DNA of 64,000 nucleotides from Leifsonia sp. CL147 (GCF_900114565.1 NZ_FOTM01000018.1:18793-82792), one strand, 5' to 3'; counted from the stretch's first letter, positions 8,637 to 17,725 are shown. Notes: generated by a model not told the origin, from the sequence alone. Program-made: numbers and translations.

Positions 8637-8993
8637 ATGGCCAGAGCGAAGATCCCGGACGAGGTCGGCGGTCCGGCGACGCGGGCGGCGGTGGCGGGAG
8701 GAGCCGACCGGGAGACTACGGCGACGGCGGTTCGGTACCTGCTGCAACTGCTCGCGGAGCGGGCGCCCGGCAACACCGTCGAGGTGCGCGTGCCGCCGTT
8801 CGGCGCCGTGCAGTGCATCCCCGGACCGCGGCACACCCGAGGGACGCCGCCGAACGTCATCGAGACCGACGCCGCCACGTGGCTGTCGCTGGCCTCCGGC
8901 GGAACGACCTGGGAGGAGGGCGTCGCCTCGGGCAGAATCCACGCCTCCGGCCAGCGGGCCTCTCTGGAGGGACTCGTCCCGTTGCGCTACTGA
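8637..8993 (+). CDS. sterol-carrier (SCP-2-like) family protein
   Basis: A 118-aa protein of the bacterial sterol-carrier family that often sits between purD and purF in this lineage. Recognisable segments are GNTVEVRVPPFGAVQCI, RGTPPNVIETDAATWLSLA and GRIHASGQRASLEGLVPL, the last being typical of the SCP-2 fold that binds hydrophobic ligands. ATG 8637 is preferred; ATG 8628 in the same frame adds three residues. The stop codon lies inside the first unit of a 14-bp tandem repeat. Its role is unknown. Confidence 0.8.
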   Translation: MARAKIPDEVGGPATRAAVAGGADRETTATAVRYLLQLLAERAPGNTVEVRVPPFGAVQCIPGPRHTRGTPPNVIETDAATWLSLASGGTTWEEGVASGRIHASGQRASLEGLVPLRY

Positions 8994-9069
8994 GTCTGGG
9001 CTACCGAGTCTGCGCTACTGGGCCTGCGCTACCGGGTCTGCGCTACCGAGTCTGTGCTACCGGGTCGCG
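8986..9069. repeat. six 14-bp tandem repeats at the 3' end of the SCP-like gene
   Basis: The unit GCTACYGRGYCTGS is repeated six times without gaps (starts 8986, 9000, 9014, 9028, 9042, 9056). The first unit supplies the last codons and stop of the SCP-like gene. Because 14 is not a multiple of three, the array cannot be a conserved coding repeat. Confidence 0.9.
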
Positions 9070-9073
9070 GCGC

Positions 9074-9205
9074 TCACGGCTGCACGCCGAAGAGCACGGC
9101 CACCACAGCGGCCGTCACCATCAGTGACCCGAACGCTGCCGCCCCGGCTGCGACGAGGATGACCGACGTTCGGGATGCGCGGCTCGCGCCGAGAGGAGGG
9201 CTCAT
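9074..9205 (-). CDS. small single-pass membrane protein (hypothetical)
   Basis: A 43-residue frame: a short polar N-terminus (MSPPLGASRASR), then one long hydrophobic helix of about 28 residues, ending FGVQP. AAGAGG lies just upstream of ATG 9205, though closer to the start than usual. The stop is 4 bp from the 14-bp repeat array, on the opposite strand from the SCP-like gene, so the two converge. No family is recognised. Hydrophobicity and the purine-rich site favour a real gene, but the size leaves doubt. Confidence 0.5.
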   Translation of the reverse strand: MSPPLGASRASRTSVILVAAGAAAFGSLMVTAAVVAVLFGVQP

Positions 9206-9280
9206 ACCTCTTCAGACGACGTCGATCGGCGTGCATGACGCCCGACGCCCGCTCAGTTTCGATCTGGGAGAATGGGACGC

Positions 9281-9784
9281 ATGACCGACACCCCCGAGCA
9301 GCCGTCCTCCGACGAGGAGCAGGCAGCCGCGGAGCCGGCGCCCGAGGAGCCGGCAGCCGCGGAGCCGGCAGCCGCGGAGCCGGCGCCCGAGCAGGCGTCC
9401 GAGGAGATCGTCACCTCCGCACAGGTGCGGGTGCGGCGCTCGCCGCGGTACTTCCGGTTCATGATCGCCGGCGCCGTGCTGTTCGCCATCGTCGCGCTCA
9501 TCCTCACCTACTCCTTCCCGGAGAACCCGACCTACGACCGGGGAAGCGTCTTCGGCTTCCTGCTCGCGATCTGCGCGACCATCGGCGTCGCCCTCGGCGC
9601 CGTGGTGGCGCTGGTGCTCGACCGCGCGACCGCCCGTCGAGCGCGCACCGTCCAGGCGGATAGAATCGACGTGCGCGTCCCCGAGCCCGGTTCGCCGCCT
9701 GCGCGGCGAGAGGGTTCGCAGCCGGAGCCCGGCGACCAGAGCAGTCAGAGCACTTCGAACAACCCGGGCAGCACCGAGAGCTGA
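9281..9784 (+). CDS. two-TM membrane protein upstream of purF
   Basis: A 167-aa protein: an acidic Glu/Ala/Pro N-terminal third (repeats of EPAAAEPAPE), two hydrophobic helices (about residues 62-82 and 92-114), then a basic and Ser/Asn-rich tail. The topology suggests a small inner-membrane protein with both ends cytoplasmic. An equivalent small membrane gene often precedes purF in actinobacteria, but its job is unknown. ATG 9272 (three residues longer) is the alternative start. It ends 29 bp before purF and is probably co-transcribed. Confidence 0.75.
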   Translation: MTDTPEQPSSDEEQAAAEPAPEEPAAAEPAAAEPAPEQASEEIVTSAQVRVRRSPRYFRFMIAGAVLFAIVALILTYSFPENPTYDRGSVFGFLLAICATIGVALGAVVALVLDRATARRARTVQADRIDVRVPEPGSPPARREGSQPEPGDQSSQSTSNNPGSTES

Positions 9785-9813
9785 ACATCCCGACATCCTG
9801 AAAGGGGTCCGCT

Positions 9814-11385
9814 GTGGCCGCAGGCGACGGTCTTCTCAGTCACGATCTGCTTCCCGGAGAGAAGGGGCCGCAGGACGCCTGCGGAGTCTTCGGCGTCTGG
9901 GCCCCCGGCGAGGAGGTCGCCAAGCTCAGCTACTTCGGTCTGTACGCGCTGCAGCACCGCGGGCAGGAGTCGGCCGGCATCGCGACCAGCGACGGCGACA
10001 AGATCCTCATCTACAAAGACATGGGGCTCGTCTCCCAGGTCTTCAACGAGAACGCCCTGAACTCGCTGCCCGGCCACATCGCGGTCGGGCACACGCGCTA
10101 CTCGACGACCGGCGCATCCAGCTGGCAGAACGCGCAGCCCACCCTCGGCTCCACGGCGAGCGGCACCGTCGCCCTCGGCCACAACGGCAATCTGACGAAC
10201 ACGGCCGAGCTGATGCAGCTCGTCCACGAGCGCTACCCCGAGCACGACGGCGAGCTCTCCCGCGGGAACACGACCGACACCGCGGTCGTGACCGCGCTGC
10301 TCCGCGGCGACCTCGACCACACCCTCGAGGCGACGGCACTGGAGGTGCTCCCGCGACTGCGCGGAGCGTTCTGCCTGGTCTTCATGGACGAGCACACCCT
10401 GTACGCCGCGCGCGACCCGCAGGGCGTCCGTCCGCTCGTGCTCGGCCGCCTGGAGCGCGGCTGGGTGGTCGCCTCCGAGACGGCGGCCCTGGACATCGTG
10501 GGCGCGAGCTTCGTACGCGAGGTCGAGCCGGGCGAGCTCATCGCCATCGACGAGAACGGCCTGCGCAGCCAGCGCTTCGCGGAGGAGAAGCGCGCCGGTT
10601 GCGTCTTCGAGTACGTGTACCTGGCGCGTCCGGACACGACGATCGCCGGTCGCGGCGTCTACGAGGCGCGCGTCGAGATGGGACGCCGGCTGGCGCGCGA
10701 GCACGAGGTGGATGCCGACCTCGTCATCCCGACGCCCGAGTCCGGGACACCCGCCGCCATCGGGTACGCCCAGGCGTCCGGCATCCCGTTCGGGCAGGGC
10801 CTGGTGAAGAACTCCTACGTGGGCCGGACGTTCATCCAGCCGTCGCAGACCATCCGCCAGCGGGGCATCAAGCTGAAGCTCAATCCGCTGAAGGAGGTCA
10901 TCAAGGGCAAGCGCCTGATCGTCGTGGACGACTCGATCGTCCGAGGGAACACGCAGCGCGCCCTGGTGTCCATGCTGCGAGAGGCCGGCGCCGCCGAGGT
11001 GCACGTGCGCATCTCCAGCCCGCCGATCACCTGGCCGTGCTTCTACGGCATCGACTTCGCCTCCCGCGCCGAACTCATCGCGACCGGGCTGGGGGTCGAG
11101 GAGGTGCGCCAGTCCATCGGTGCCGACAGCCTCGGCTACCTCTCCGAGGACGGCATGATCGCCGCCACGGAGCAGCCGCGCGAGCGCCTCTGCACGGCGT
11201 GCTTCACGGGCGTCTACCCGATCGAGCTGCCGGACGCGCACCACCTGGGCAAGAACCTGCTGGAGCGGCCGGACCTCGCCGCCACGGACGACGGCTCCGG
11301 CCCCACCTCCGACGGGTGCGAGCCCGGCCCGGACTCCGAGTTCGAGCCGCTCCTCTCCTACGGGGACCCCGCCCGACAGGAGTGA
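9814..11385 (+). CDS. purF: amidophosphoribosyltransferase
   Basis: A 523-aa enzyme for the committed step of purine synthesis, making phosphoribosylamine from PRPP and glutamine. A 22-residue propeptide precedes the catalytic Cys23 (ACGVFGVW), as in the B. subtilis-type enzymes that are processed. The Ntn-hydrolase domain spans about residues 23-250; the PRT domain carries the PRPP motif LIVVDDSIVRGNT. Cysteines near CVFEYVY and RLCTACFTG fit an Fe-S cluster. It starts at GTG 9814 with AAAGGGG upstream. purM follows after 22 bp. Confidence 0.97.
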   Translation: MAAGDGLLSHDLLPGEKGPQDACGVFGVWAPGEEVAKLSYFGLYALQHRGQESAGIATSDGDKILIYKDMGLVSQVFNENALNSLPGHIAVGHTRYSTTGASSWQNAQPTLGSTASGTVALGHNGNLTNTAELMQLVHERYPEHDGELSRGNTTDTAVVTALLRGDLDHTLEATALEVLPRLRGAFCLVFMDEHTLYAARDPQGVRPLVLGRLERGWVVASETAALDIVGASFVREVEPGELIAIDENGLRSQRFAEEKRAGCVFEYVYLARPDTTIAGRGVYEARVEMGRRLAREHEVDADLVIPTPESGTPAAIGYAQASGIPFGQGLVKNSYVGRTFIQPSQTIRQRGIKLKLNPLKEVIKGKRLIVVDDSIVRGNTQRALVSMLREAGAAEVHVRISSPPITWPCFYGIDFASRAELIATGLGVEEVRQSIGADSLGYLSEDGMIAATEQPRERLCTACFTGVYPIELPDAHHLGKNLLERPDLAATDDGSGPTSDGCEPGPDSEFEPLLSYGDPARQE

Positions 11386-11407
11386 CCGGCCCCGATACGA
11401 TGGACCG

Positions 11408-12526
11408 GTGACCGACTCCAGCGCCTCCTCGTCCGCCTCCTACGCCGCAGCCGGCGTCGACACCGCGGCCGGCGACCGGGCCGTCGAACTCATGAAGGCG
11501 GCCGTCGGGCGCACGCACGGTCCTGAGGTGCTGGGCGGCGTGGGCGGCTTCGCCGGCCTGTTCGACGTATCGGTCCTGAAGGACTTCCGCCATCCGCTGC
11601 TCGCGACCTCCACCGACGGCGTCGGCACCAAGGTCGCCATCGCGCAGGCGCTCGACAAGCACGACACGATCGGTCAGGACCTGGTCGGGATGGTCGTCGA
11701 CGACATCGTCGTGGTGGGCGCCCGGCCGCTGTTCATGACCGACTACATCGCGTGCGGCCGGGTCGTCCCCGAGCGCATCGCCGCGATCGTCGAGGGAATC
11801 GCCCGGGCCTGCGCCCAGACCGGCACGGCGCTCGTCGGCGGCGAGACGGCGGAGCATCCCGGCCTCCTCGGTCCCGACGACTACGACGTCGCCGGCGCTG
11901 CGGTCGGAGCGGTCGAAGCGGATGCGGTGCTCGGCGCCGACCGCGTCCGCGACGGGGATGTGGTGCTCGCCCTCGCGTCCTCCGGCCTGCACTCCAACGG
12001 CTTCTCGCTGGTGCGCCACATCCTCGCGGCGCGCGGCGTGGGATTCACCGACCACTCGGCCGAGTTCGGCGGCGTGGTCGGGGAGGCGCTGCTCGAGCCG
12101 ACCCGGCTCTACACGGCACCGCTGCTGCGCGTGCTCCAGGATGCCTCCCTCGGCGGCGCCATCCACTCGCTCAGCCATGTCACGGGTGGCGGGATCGCCG
12201 CGAACCTCGCCCGCGTCCTCCCCGTCGGGTCCTGGGTGGAGGTCGAGCGCTCGACCTGGACGCCGACGCCGGTGTTCCGCATCCTGAGCGACCTCGCCGG
12301 AAGCTCACTGGAGTCGGCGGAAGGCACCTGGAACCTCGGCATCGGGATGTTCGCGGTCGTGTCGCCCGAGGCGGCGGACGCGGTGGCCGCCGCGATCACG
12401 GCCGACGGCATCCCGACCTGGCGCGCCGGGACCGTCTCGACGGCGCCCCGCGACCTGACCGGCTTCGAGCAGGGCGCGAAGGGCGTCGACGGAGGCGCCG
12501 TCCGTCTCACCGGCGCCTACGCCTGA
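11408..12526 (+). CDS. purM: phosphoribosylformylglycinamidine cyclo-ligase (AIR synthetase)
   Basis: A 372-aa enzyme that closes the imidazole ring to make AIR with ATP. Family signatures: ATSTDGVGTKVAIAQ, DLVGMVVDDIVVVGARPLF, ALVGGETAEHPG and HVTGGGIAANLARVLP. GTG 11408 follows purF by 22 bp, so they form an operon. The N-terminal Ser/Ala extension is slightly longer than in E. coli. A perfect 34-bp-arm hairpin starts 20 bp after the stop and probably ends the transcript. Confidence 0.97.
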   Translation: MTDSSASSSASYAAAGVDTAAGDRAVELMKAAVGRTHGPEVLGGVGGFAGLFDVSVLKDFRHPLLATSTDGVGTKVAIAQALDKHDTIGQDLVGMVVDDIVVVGARPLFMTDYIACGRVVPERIAAIVEGIARACAQTGTALVGGETAEHPGLLGPDDYDVAGAAVGAVEADAVLGADRVRDGDVVLALASSGLHSNGFSLVRHILAARGVGFTDHSAEFGGVVGEALLEPTRLYTAPLLRVLQDASLGGAIHSLSHVTGGGIAANLARVLPVGSWVEVERSTWTPTPVFRILSDLAGSSLESAEGTWNLGIGMFAVVSPEAADAVAAAITADGIPTWRAGTVSTAPRDLTGFEQGAKGVDGGAVRLTGAYA

Positions 12527-12546
12527 CCCGCACCTCCCCCTCCCCT

Positions 12547-12630
12547 CACGCCCCACCGTCGAGTCCGCACAGATTGCACGCGCAGCGCCGCTGCGACGTG
12601 CAATCTGTGCGGACTCGACGGTGGGGCGTG
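12547..12630. repeat. long inverted repeat, copy 3 of 6 (perfect 34-bp arms)
   Basis: Arms 12547-12580 and 12597-12630 are exact complements, and the 16-nt centre is itself palindromic (CGCAGCG-C-CGCTGCG), so almost the whole 84 bp folds. The arm core is GAGTCCGCACAGATTGCAC (type B). It lies between purM and the following ABC gene, both on the plus strand, so here it acts at a tandem junction. Confidence 0.95.
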
Positions 12631-12699
12631 ACAAATGTCATGGACGGATGCTGACAGGCGCACTGGGGCGCGGTGCGGGGTTCGGGCACGCTGAGAGGC

Positions 12700-13626
12700 G
12701 TGAATGAACCCGCCATCCGCCTCACCGGCCTGCGCAAGAGCTTCGGCGCGCTCACGGCCGTCGACGGCGTCGACCTCAGCATCCGCCCGGGCGAAGTCGT
12801 CGCCCTTCTCGGCCCGAACGGAGCCGGCAAATCGACCACCATCGACCTGGCGCTGGGCCTCGCCCGGCCGACGGCAGGAAGCGCAGAGCTCTTCGGCGCA
12901 GCGCCACGCGTCGCGATCCGTGAGGGCCGGGTGGGGGCGATGCTGCAGGGCGGCGCGCTGCTCCCGACACTCACCGTCGCGGAGTCCGTCGCCCTCGTCG
13001 CCGCAGCCCACCGCAACCCGCTGACCGTGACGGAGGCGCTCGAGCGCGCCCGCTGCACCGAGATCGCGCGGCAGCGGGTCTCCAAGCTCTCCGGCGGCCA
13101 GCTGCAGCGCGCCCGGTTCGCGGTGGCCGTCGTCTCCGACCCCGACCTCCTCTTCCTCGACGAGCCCACCGCCGCGATGGATGTGGAGGCGCGGCGCACC
13201 TTCTGGCGCTCCATGCGCGAGTTCACGGAGGCGGGCCGCACCGTCGTCTTCGCCACCCACTACCTGGACGAGGCGGACGAGCACGCGGACCGCATCGTCA
13301 TGATGGCGCGGGGCCGAATCGTCGCCGACGGGACGCCCGCCGAGGTGAAGGCCGTCGTCTCCGGCCGCCGCATCCGCGCCACCGCCCGGTTCGCGGCGAC
13401 CCCCGAGAGCCAGGCCGCTCTCGCCGCCCTTCCGGGCGTCCGCACGGCCGACCGGCGCGGAGACCGGGTGACGCTCGTGAGCGACGACTCCGACGCCACG
13501 CTGCGCGCCCTCCTCGCCGAGCACGACATCCACGACCTCCACGACATCGAAGTGACAGTGCACACCATGGACGAGGCGTTCCTCGCCCTCACCGAGACAC
13601 GCGCCACCGAAGGAGCCCTCTCATGA
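12700..13626 (+). CDS. ABC transporter ATP-binding protein
   Basis: A 308-aa ABC-2-type ATPase. Walker A GPNGAGKST, signature LSGGQLQRARFA and Walker B LLFLDEPTAAMD are intact, followed by the H-loop (FATHYLDEADEH). A C-terminal ~75-residue extension resembles the DUF4162 region of DrrA/NatA-like exporters. GTG 12700 is the probable start; an upstream GTG at 12673 is also in frame. It overlaps the permease gene by 4 bp. With the DesK/DesR-like pair downstream it forms the common ABC exporter plus two-component arrangement, so lipid or antibiotic export under signal control is likely. Confidence 0.93.
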   Translation: MNEPAIRLTGLRKSFGALTAVDGVDLSIRPGEVVALLGPNGAGKSTTIDLALGLARPTAGSAELFGAAPRVAIREGRVGAMLQGGALLPTLTVAESVALVAAAHRNPLTVTEALERARCTEIARQRVSKLSGGQLQRARFAVAVVSDPDLLFLDEPTAAMDVEARRTFWRSMREFTEAGRTVVFATHYLDEADEHADRIVMMARGRIVADGTPAEVKAVVSGRRIRATARFAATPESQAALAALPGVRTADRRGDRVTLVSDDSDATLRALLAEHDIHDLHDIEVTVHTMDEAFLALTETRATEGALS

Positions 13627-14366
13627 CCATCGCATACCTGGGGCGCGATTCCCTCCGTCAGCTGAAGAACGCCCGCGCCATCGTGTTCACCGTCGCCGTG
13701 CCCCTGATCATGCTGATCGCCTTCGGCGGCAGTTACGGAGGCTCCGGTCAAGTGGATGCGTCCACGCACCTTCCGTGGGTCGTGGTCACCACCATCCAGG
13801 TGGCGGCTTACGGCGGGATGATGGCGGCGCTGTCGCAGGCGTTCCAGATCGTGACCGAGCGCTCGATCGGCTGGAACCGTCAGCTGCGCATCACGCCGCT
13901 CAGCGGCACGGGCTACCTCGTCTCGAAGGTCGTGGCCGCCCTCGCGCTGGCCCTGTTCAGCATCCTCCTCATCATCGTCGCCTCGCTCGTGCTGTTCCAT
14001 CCCGACCTCGCGGCGGGGAGCTGGGTGCTCGCGGGTCTCGCCGTCTGGTGCGGCGTGGTCCCGTTCGCGCTGCTCGGCATCGTGATCGGGCAGTTCGCGA
14101 AGCCGGAGTTCGCACAGCCGCTGTTCATGGTCGTGTTCATGGGAATGGCCATCCTCGGCGGTCTGTGGATCCCGCTGCAGATCTTCCCCGCCTGGGTCGC
14201 CGACGTCGCCAAGGCGGTGCCGTCCTACTGGCTCAACCGGGTGGGCCAGCTCGGCGCCCTGCAGAGCGGTGACGCGCTGACGCCGGCGATCGTCCTCGCC
14301 CTGTGGACGCTCGCGCTGGCGGCTCTCGTCGTCTGGCGCTACCGCCGCGACGCGGCCCGGGGCTGA
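13623..14366 (+). CDS. ABC-2 type transporter permease
   Basis: A 247-aa integral membrane protein with six predicted helices, beginning after a short cytoplasmic N-terminus (IAYLGRDSLRQLKNARAIVF). The segment GGLWIPLQIFPAWVADVAKAVP is the characteristic ABC2_membrane motif near the fifth helix. ATG 13623 overlaps the ATPase stop. It would dimerise and pair with the preceding ATPase; the substrate is not evident. Confidence 0.92.
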   Translation: MTIAYLGRDSLRQLKNARAIVFTVAVPLIMLIAFGGSYGGSGQVDASTHLPWVVVTTIQVAAYGGMMAALSQAFQIVTERSIGWNRQLRITPLSGTGYLVSKVVAALALALFSILLIIVASLVLFHPDLAAGSWVLAGLAVWCGVVPFALLGIVIGQFAKPEFAQPLFMVVFMGMAILGGLWIPLQIFPAWVADVAKAVPSYWLNRVGQLGALQSGDALTPAIVLALWTLALAALVVWRYRRDAARG

Positions 14367-14408
14367 TGCTCGGCGCCGCGCCGGGATGCGCTGACCTAAG
14401 GTAGCAAC

Positions 14409-15581
14409 GTGTTCTCGAACGAGCTGGCGGGCGTCCGCCCGATCGGATGGCGCGAACGGCTCACCCACCCGTCGGCCTTCCGCTGGTACCCGGGTGCGGC
14501 GATCGGGCTGCTCTATCAGATCTCCGTGCTGGTGGCGGTGTGGTCGTCGCCCTGGTCCCTCCTCCATCGCCTGCTCGCCACCGCGCTGCTCGCCGCGATC
14601 TACGTCGGGTTCCTCGTCCTGGCGCCGGTGCTCTGGTGGGCGGACGAGCGGGCCCGCCTGCTCGGCCTCGCCGGCTACTTCCTCCTGACGCTTCCGCTCT
14701 TCCCCCTCCTCGGACCGGTCGCCTCCTGGACCTGGGTGTATGTCGCCTGCGTCGCCGGGATGGTGGTGTCGCGCACATCACTGACCTTCGCGATCATCGG
14801 GCTCCTGGCCCTGATCCAGCTCGTCGTCTTCGCGGTGGCCGGCACGTTCGCGGACAGCTGGTACATCGCCCTCGTGACCCTCTCCATGGGCGTCATGATG
14901 GCCGCCTTCGCCCGGCAGATCGACGCCTTGAGGCGGCTGAGGAACGCGCAGGGGGAGATCGCGCGGCTGGCCGTCGTGGAGGAGCGCGCCCGGTTCTCGC
15001 GGGACATGCACGACGTGCTGGGCCACTCGCTCACCGTGGTCACTGTGAAGTCCGAGCTCGCGCGGCGACTGGTCCCCACGGATCCCGCCCGGGCAGCGGA
15101 GGAGATCGCGGACATCGAGCGACTGAGCCGGTCCGCGCTCGCCGACCTGCGCGCGGCGGTGGCCGGATACCGCGAGATGAGTCTCTCGACCGAGCTCGCG
15201 GCTGCACAGGCGAGCCTGGCGGCGGCGGACATCCAGGCGCATCTCCCCCGCAACGGGGAGGACGTGGAGCCGGACCTGCGGGAGCTGTTCGGCTGGGTGC
15301 TGCGCGAGGGCGTCACCAATGTGATCCGGCACTCCCGCTCCCGCAACTGCTGGGTGACGGTCGGGCCGGACCGCCTCGAGATCGAGGACGACGGCCGCGG
15401 ACCGCTCGCGGGCACGGAGGCGGCGCCGGCTCCCGCGGGCGCGGCGTCGTCGCGCGCGGTGCGGACCGCCGGCTCGGGGCTCGCCGGCCTCACGGCCCGG
15501 GCGGCCCAGGCGGGCGCACAGCTCGCCGTCGTCCCCGGCCCCCGGGGTGGGACGCTGCTCAGCGTGCGGAGGACGGCGTGA
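14409..15581 (+). CDS. sensor histidine kinase (NarL/DesK type)
   Basis: A 390-aa HisKA_3 kinase. The first ~155 residues form four to six membrane helices with little extracytoplasmic loop, as in DesK-like membrane-state sensors. The dimerisation/phosphoacceptor helix reads RFSRDMHDVLGHSLTVVTVK with His201 as acceptor. The ATPase domain has REGVTNVIRHSRS (N box), IEDDGRG and GSGLAGLTARA. It starts at GTG 14409, 42 bp after the permease, and overlaps the regulator gene by 4 bp. Likely stimulus: membrane stress or the exporter's substrate. Confidence 0.92.
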   Translation: MFSNELAGVRPIGWRERLTHPSAFRWYPGAAIGLLYQISVLVAVWSSPWSLLHRLLATALLAAIYVGFLVLAPVLWWADERARLLGLAGYFLLTLPLFPLLGPVASWTWVYVACVAGMVVSRTSLTFAIIGLLALIQLVVFAVAGTFADSWYIALVTLSMGVMMAAFARQIDALRRLRNAQGEIARLAVVEERARFSRDMHDVLGHSLTVVTVKSELARRLVPTDPARAAEEIADIERLSRSALADLRAAVAGYREMSLSTELAAAQASLAAADIQAHLPRNGEDVEPDLRELFGWVLREGVTNVIRHSRSRNCWVTVGPDRLEIEDDGRGPLAGTEAAPAPAGAASSRAVRTAGSGLAGLTARAAQAGAQLAVVPGPRGGTLLSVRRTA

Positions 15582-16192
15582 GCGCGCCGATCCGCCTCCT
15601 GCTCGCCGACGATCAGGCGCTGGTCCGCGGTGCCGTGGCGGCTCTGCTCGACCTCGAGCCGGACCTCGAGGTCGTGGCCCAGGTGGGGCGCGGCGACGAG
15701 GTGGTCGCGGCTGCGCGGGCCGAGGCGGTGGATGTGGCGCTGCTGGATGTGGAGATGCCGGGCCTCGACGGCATCCAGGCGGCGGCGGCCCTCCGTCTGG
15801 CGCTGCCGACGTGCCGGTCCCTGATCGTGACCACCTTCGGGCGACCCGGTTACCTGCGGCGTGCGATGGAGGCAGGTGCGTCCGGCTTCGTCGTCAAGGA
15901 CACCCCGTCGGGCCAGCTAGCCGATGCGGTGCGCCGGGTCGCGTCCGGCTTGCGGGTGGTGGACCCGGCGCTGGCGGCGGAGTCGCTCGCCTCCGGAGCG
16001 TCACCGCTCACCGTGCGCGAAGCGGAGGTGCTGGAGGTCGCGGGCGACGGTGGGACGATCTCGGACATCGCGCGCCGGCTGCACCTCAGTGAGGGGACGG
16101 TCCGCAACCACCTCTCCAGCGCGATCGGGAAGACCGGCGCCCGCAACCGGTCGGAGGCGGTGTCCATCGCGACGAGGCAGGGCTGGCTGTGA
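15578..16192 (+). CDS. LuxR-type response regulator (NarL/DesR family)
   Basis: A 204-aa regulator. Its receiver domain (residues 4-120) has the acidic pair DD at 11-12, phosphoacceptor Asp57 (LLDVEMPG) and Lys in VVKDTP. The LuxR helix-turn-helix (about residues 140-200) reads LTVREAEVLEVAGDGGTISD, then IARRLHLSEGTVRNHLSSAI. GTG 15578 overlaps the kinase stop, so the two are made together. The obvious target is the ABC exporter operon just upstream. Confidence 0.93.
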   Translation: MSAPIRLLLADDQALVRGAVAALLDLEPDLEVVAQVGRGDEVVAAARAEAVDVALLDVEMPGLDGIQAAAALRLALPTCRSLIVTTFGRPGYLRRAMEAGASGFVVKDTPSGQLADAVRRVASGLRVVDPALAAESLASGASPLTVREAEVLEVAGDGGTISDIARRLHLSEGTVRNHLSSAIGKTGARNRSEAVSIATRQGWL

Positions 16193-16242
16193 CGGTACCC
16201 TGCCGGTGAGGTCGCGCTACCCGCCGGTATGCGCTGGCGACG

Positions 16243-16461
16243 TCAGGCGCGCTTCGGCGTCCCGGTCTCCTCGTCCTCGTCCTCGTATTCGTACGTGCTG
16301 GCACCCTTGGGCTCGTAGTCGGCCCACTTGGCGTACTCGTCGTCGCTGTGGGAATGTCCGGTCAGCTCCCGCTCCAGTGCGTCGTAGTTCACCTCTGGGC
16401 TGAACGACTTCAACTCGCGAGCGATCTTGGTGTGCTTCGCCTTTTGACGGCCGCGCCCCAT
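16243..16461 (-). CDS. DUF3073 family protein
   Basis: A 72-aa protein, MGRGRQKAKHTKIARELKSF at the start and a strongly acidic tail (EYEDEDEETGTPKRA). This is the DUF3073 family, restricted to actinobacteria and commonly found near purM as here. ATG 16461 has AAGGGGG at a good distance. A basic N-terminus with an acidic tail suggests a nucleic-acid- or ribosome-associated protein, but no function is known. Confidence 0.93.
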   Translation of the reverse strand: MGRGRQKAKHTKIARELKSFSPEVNYDALERELTGHSHSDDEYAKWADYEPKGASTYEYEDEDEETGTPKRA

Positions 16462-16602
16462 GCGTGACCCCCTTTTGGTCCCAGCCCGGGCGAGAGGCTC
16501 CCCGGGGATCGAATAGAAACAGTGAAAACTACGATGGAGTTTAGCATGCGAGCCTCGTGGGACCCCGAGTTCGCGCACAGCGAGAAGTGATGGGATGAGC
16601 GC

Positions 16603-17676
16603 GTGAGCACGACCAGGACCGAGACCCAGGTGGTGGTCATCGGCGCGGGTCAGGCAGGTCTCGCCGTGGCCTACTACCTGCGTCGTTTCCAGCTCACGCC
16701 CGGGGTCGATTTCGTCGTGTACGACCGCGGTCCCCGGACGGGTGGCGCCTGGCAGCACCGCTGGGATGCGCTGAAGCTCGGCAGTGCCCATCACGTCAAT
16801 GACCTGCCCGGCATGGGCGAGCTCGGGCTGAGCTTCGAGACCGCCGACCGGTCGCTTCCGGCGCGTGACATCGTCGCCGGCTACTACCGCCGGTACGAGG
16901 AGCACTTCGGTCTCGAGGTGCAGCGTCCGGTCGCCGTGCGGAGCGTCTACGACCGCGGTGCGGACCTCATCGTGGAGCACAGCGCCGGCGAGACCGCCAC
17001 CCGCCTCGTCGTGAACGCCTCGGGCACGTGGGGCGCCCCGTTCATCCCGTACTACCCGGGCATGAACGACTTCGCCGGCCGTCATGTCCACACCTCCGGA
17101 TACGTCGCCGCGCAGGACTTCGCGGGGCAGTCGGTCGTCGTCGTGGGCGGGGGCACCAGCGCGATCGGGTTCCTGCTCGAACTGGAGGGCGTCGCGGAGT
17201 CGCTCACCTGGGCGACACGGCGCCCGGTCGACTTCCGCGACGAATCGGAGCTGACCATCGAAGGCGGCGTGGCGGCCGTGACCATGCAGGATGCCGCGGC
17301 GCGTGCCGGCGAGGCGCTCCCGTCCATCGTCAGCGGAACGGGCGTCCCGCGCACTCGCCGTATCGCCGCCGGCATCGAGCGTGGTGTGCTGACGGAGCGG
17401 CCGATGTTCGCGCAAATCGAGGAGCACGGCGTCCGCTGGCCGGACGGCTCGTTCAGCCGTGCCGACGCGATCGTCTGGGCGACCGGCTTCCGCCCGGAGC
17501 TGCGGCACTTGTCGCCCCTCCGGCTGCGCGAGAAGACCGGCGGCCTCACGGTGGCCTCCGGCGCATCCTGGCAGGACTCGCGCATATTCCTCGCCGGGTA
17601 TGGGCCGCAGGCGTCGACCATCGGAGCCAACCGGGCCGGGCGGATCATCGCCCGCCAGATCATGGCGCAGCTGTAG
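16603..17676 (+). CDS. FAD/NAD(P)-dependent flavoprotein monooxygenase (CzcO-like)
   Basis: A 357-aa protein with two Rossmann motifs: FAD-binding VVVIGAGQAGLAVAYYL near the N-terminus and NADPH-binding VVVVGGGTSAIGFLLEL near residue 180. Between them lies NASGTWGAPFIPYYPG, typical of the CzcO/YdeN-like group related to flavin-containing and Baeyer-Villiger monooxygenases. The motif IVWATGFRPELRHL is the second family signature. It starts at GTG 16603 after a 141-bp divergent spacer shared with DUF3073. The substrate is unknown. Confidence 0.85.
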   Translation: MSTTRTETQVVVIGAGQAGLAVAYYLRRFQLTPGVDFVVYDRGPRTGGAWQHRWDALKLGSAHHVNDLPGMGELGLSFETADRSLPARDIVAGYYRRYEEHFGLEVQRPVAVRSVYDRGADLIVEHSAGETATRLVVNASGTWGAPFIPYYPGMNDFAGRHVHTSGYVAAQDFAGQSVVVVGGGTSAIGFLLELEGVAESLTWATRRPVDFRDESELTIEGGVAAVTMQDAAARAGEALPSIVSGTGVPRTRRIAAGIERGVLTERPMFAQIEEHGVRWPDGSFSRADAIVWATGFRPELRHLSPLRLREKTGGLTVASGASWQDSRIFLAGYGPQASTIGANRAGRIIARQIMAQL

Positions 17677-17725
17677 CGACGAGCGGGCACGGAGCGCGTT
17701 CGAGCTTCGGTGGGCCGCGGGGACC

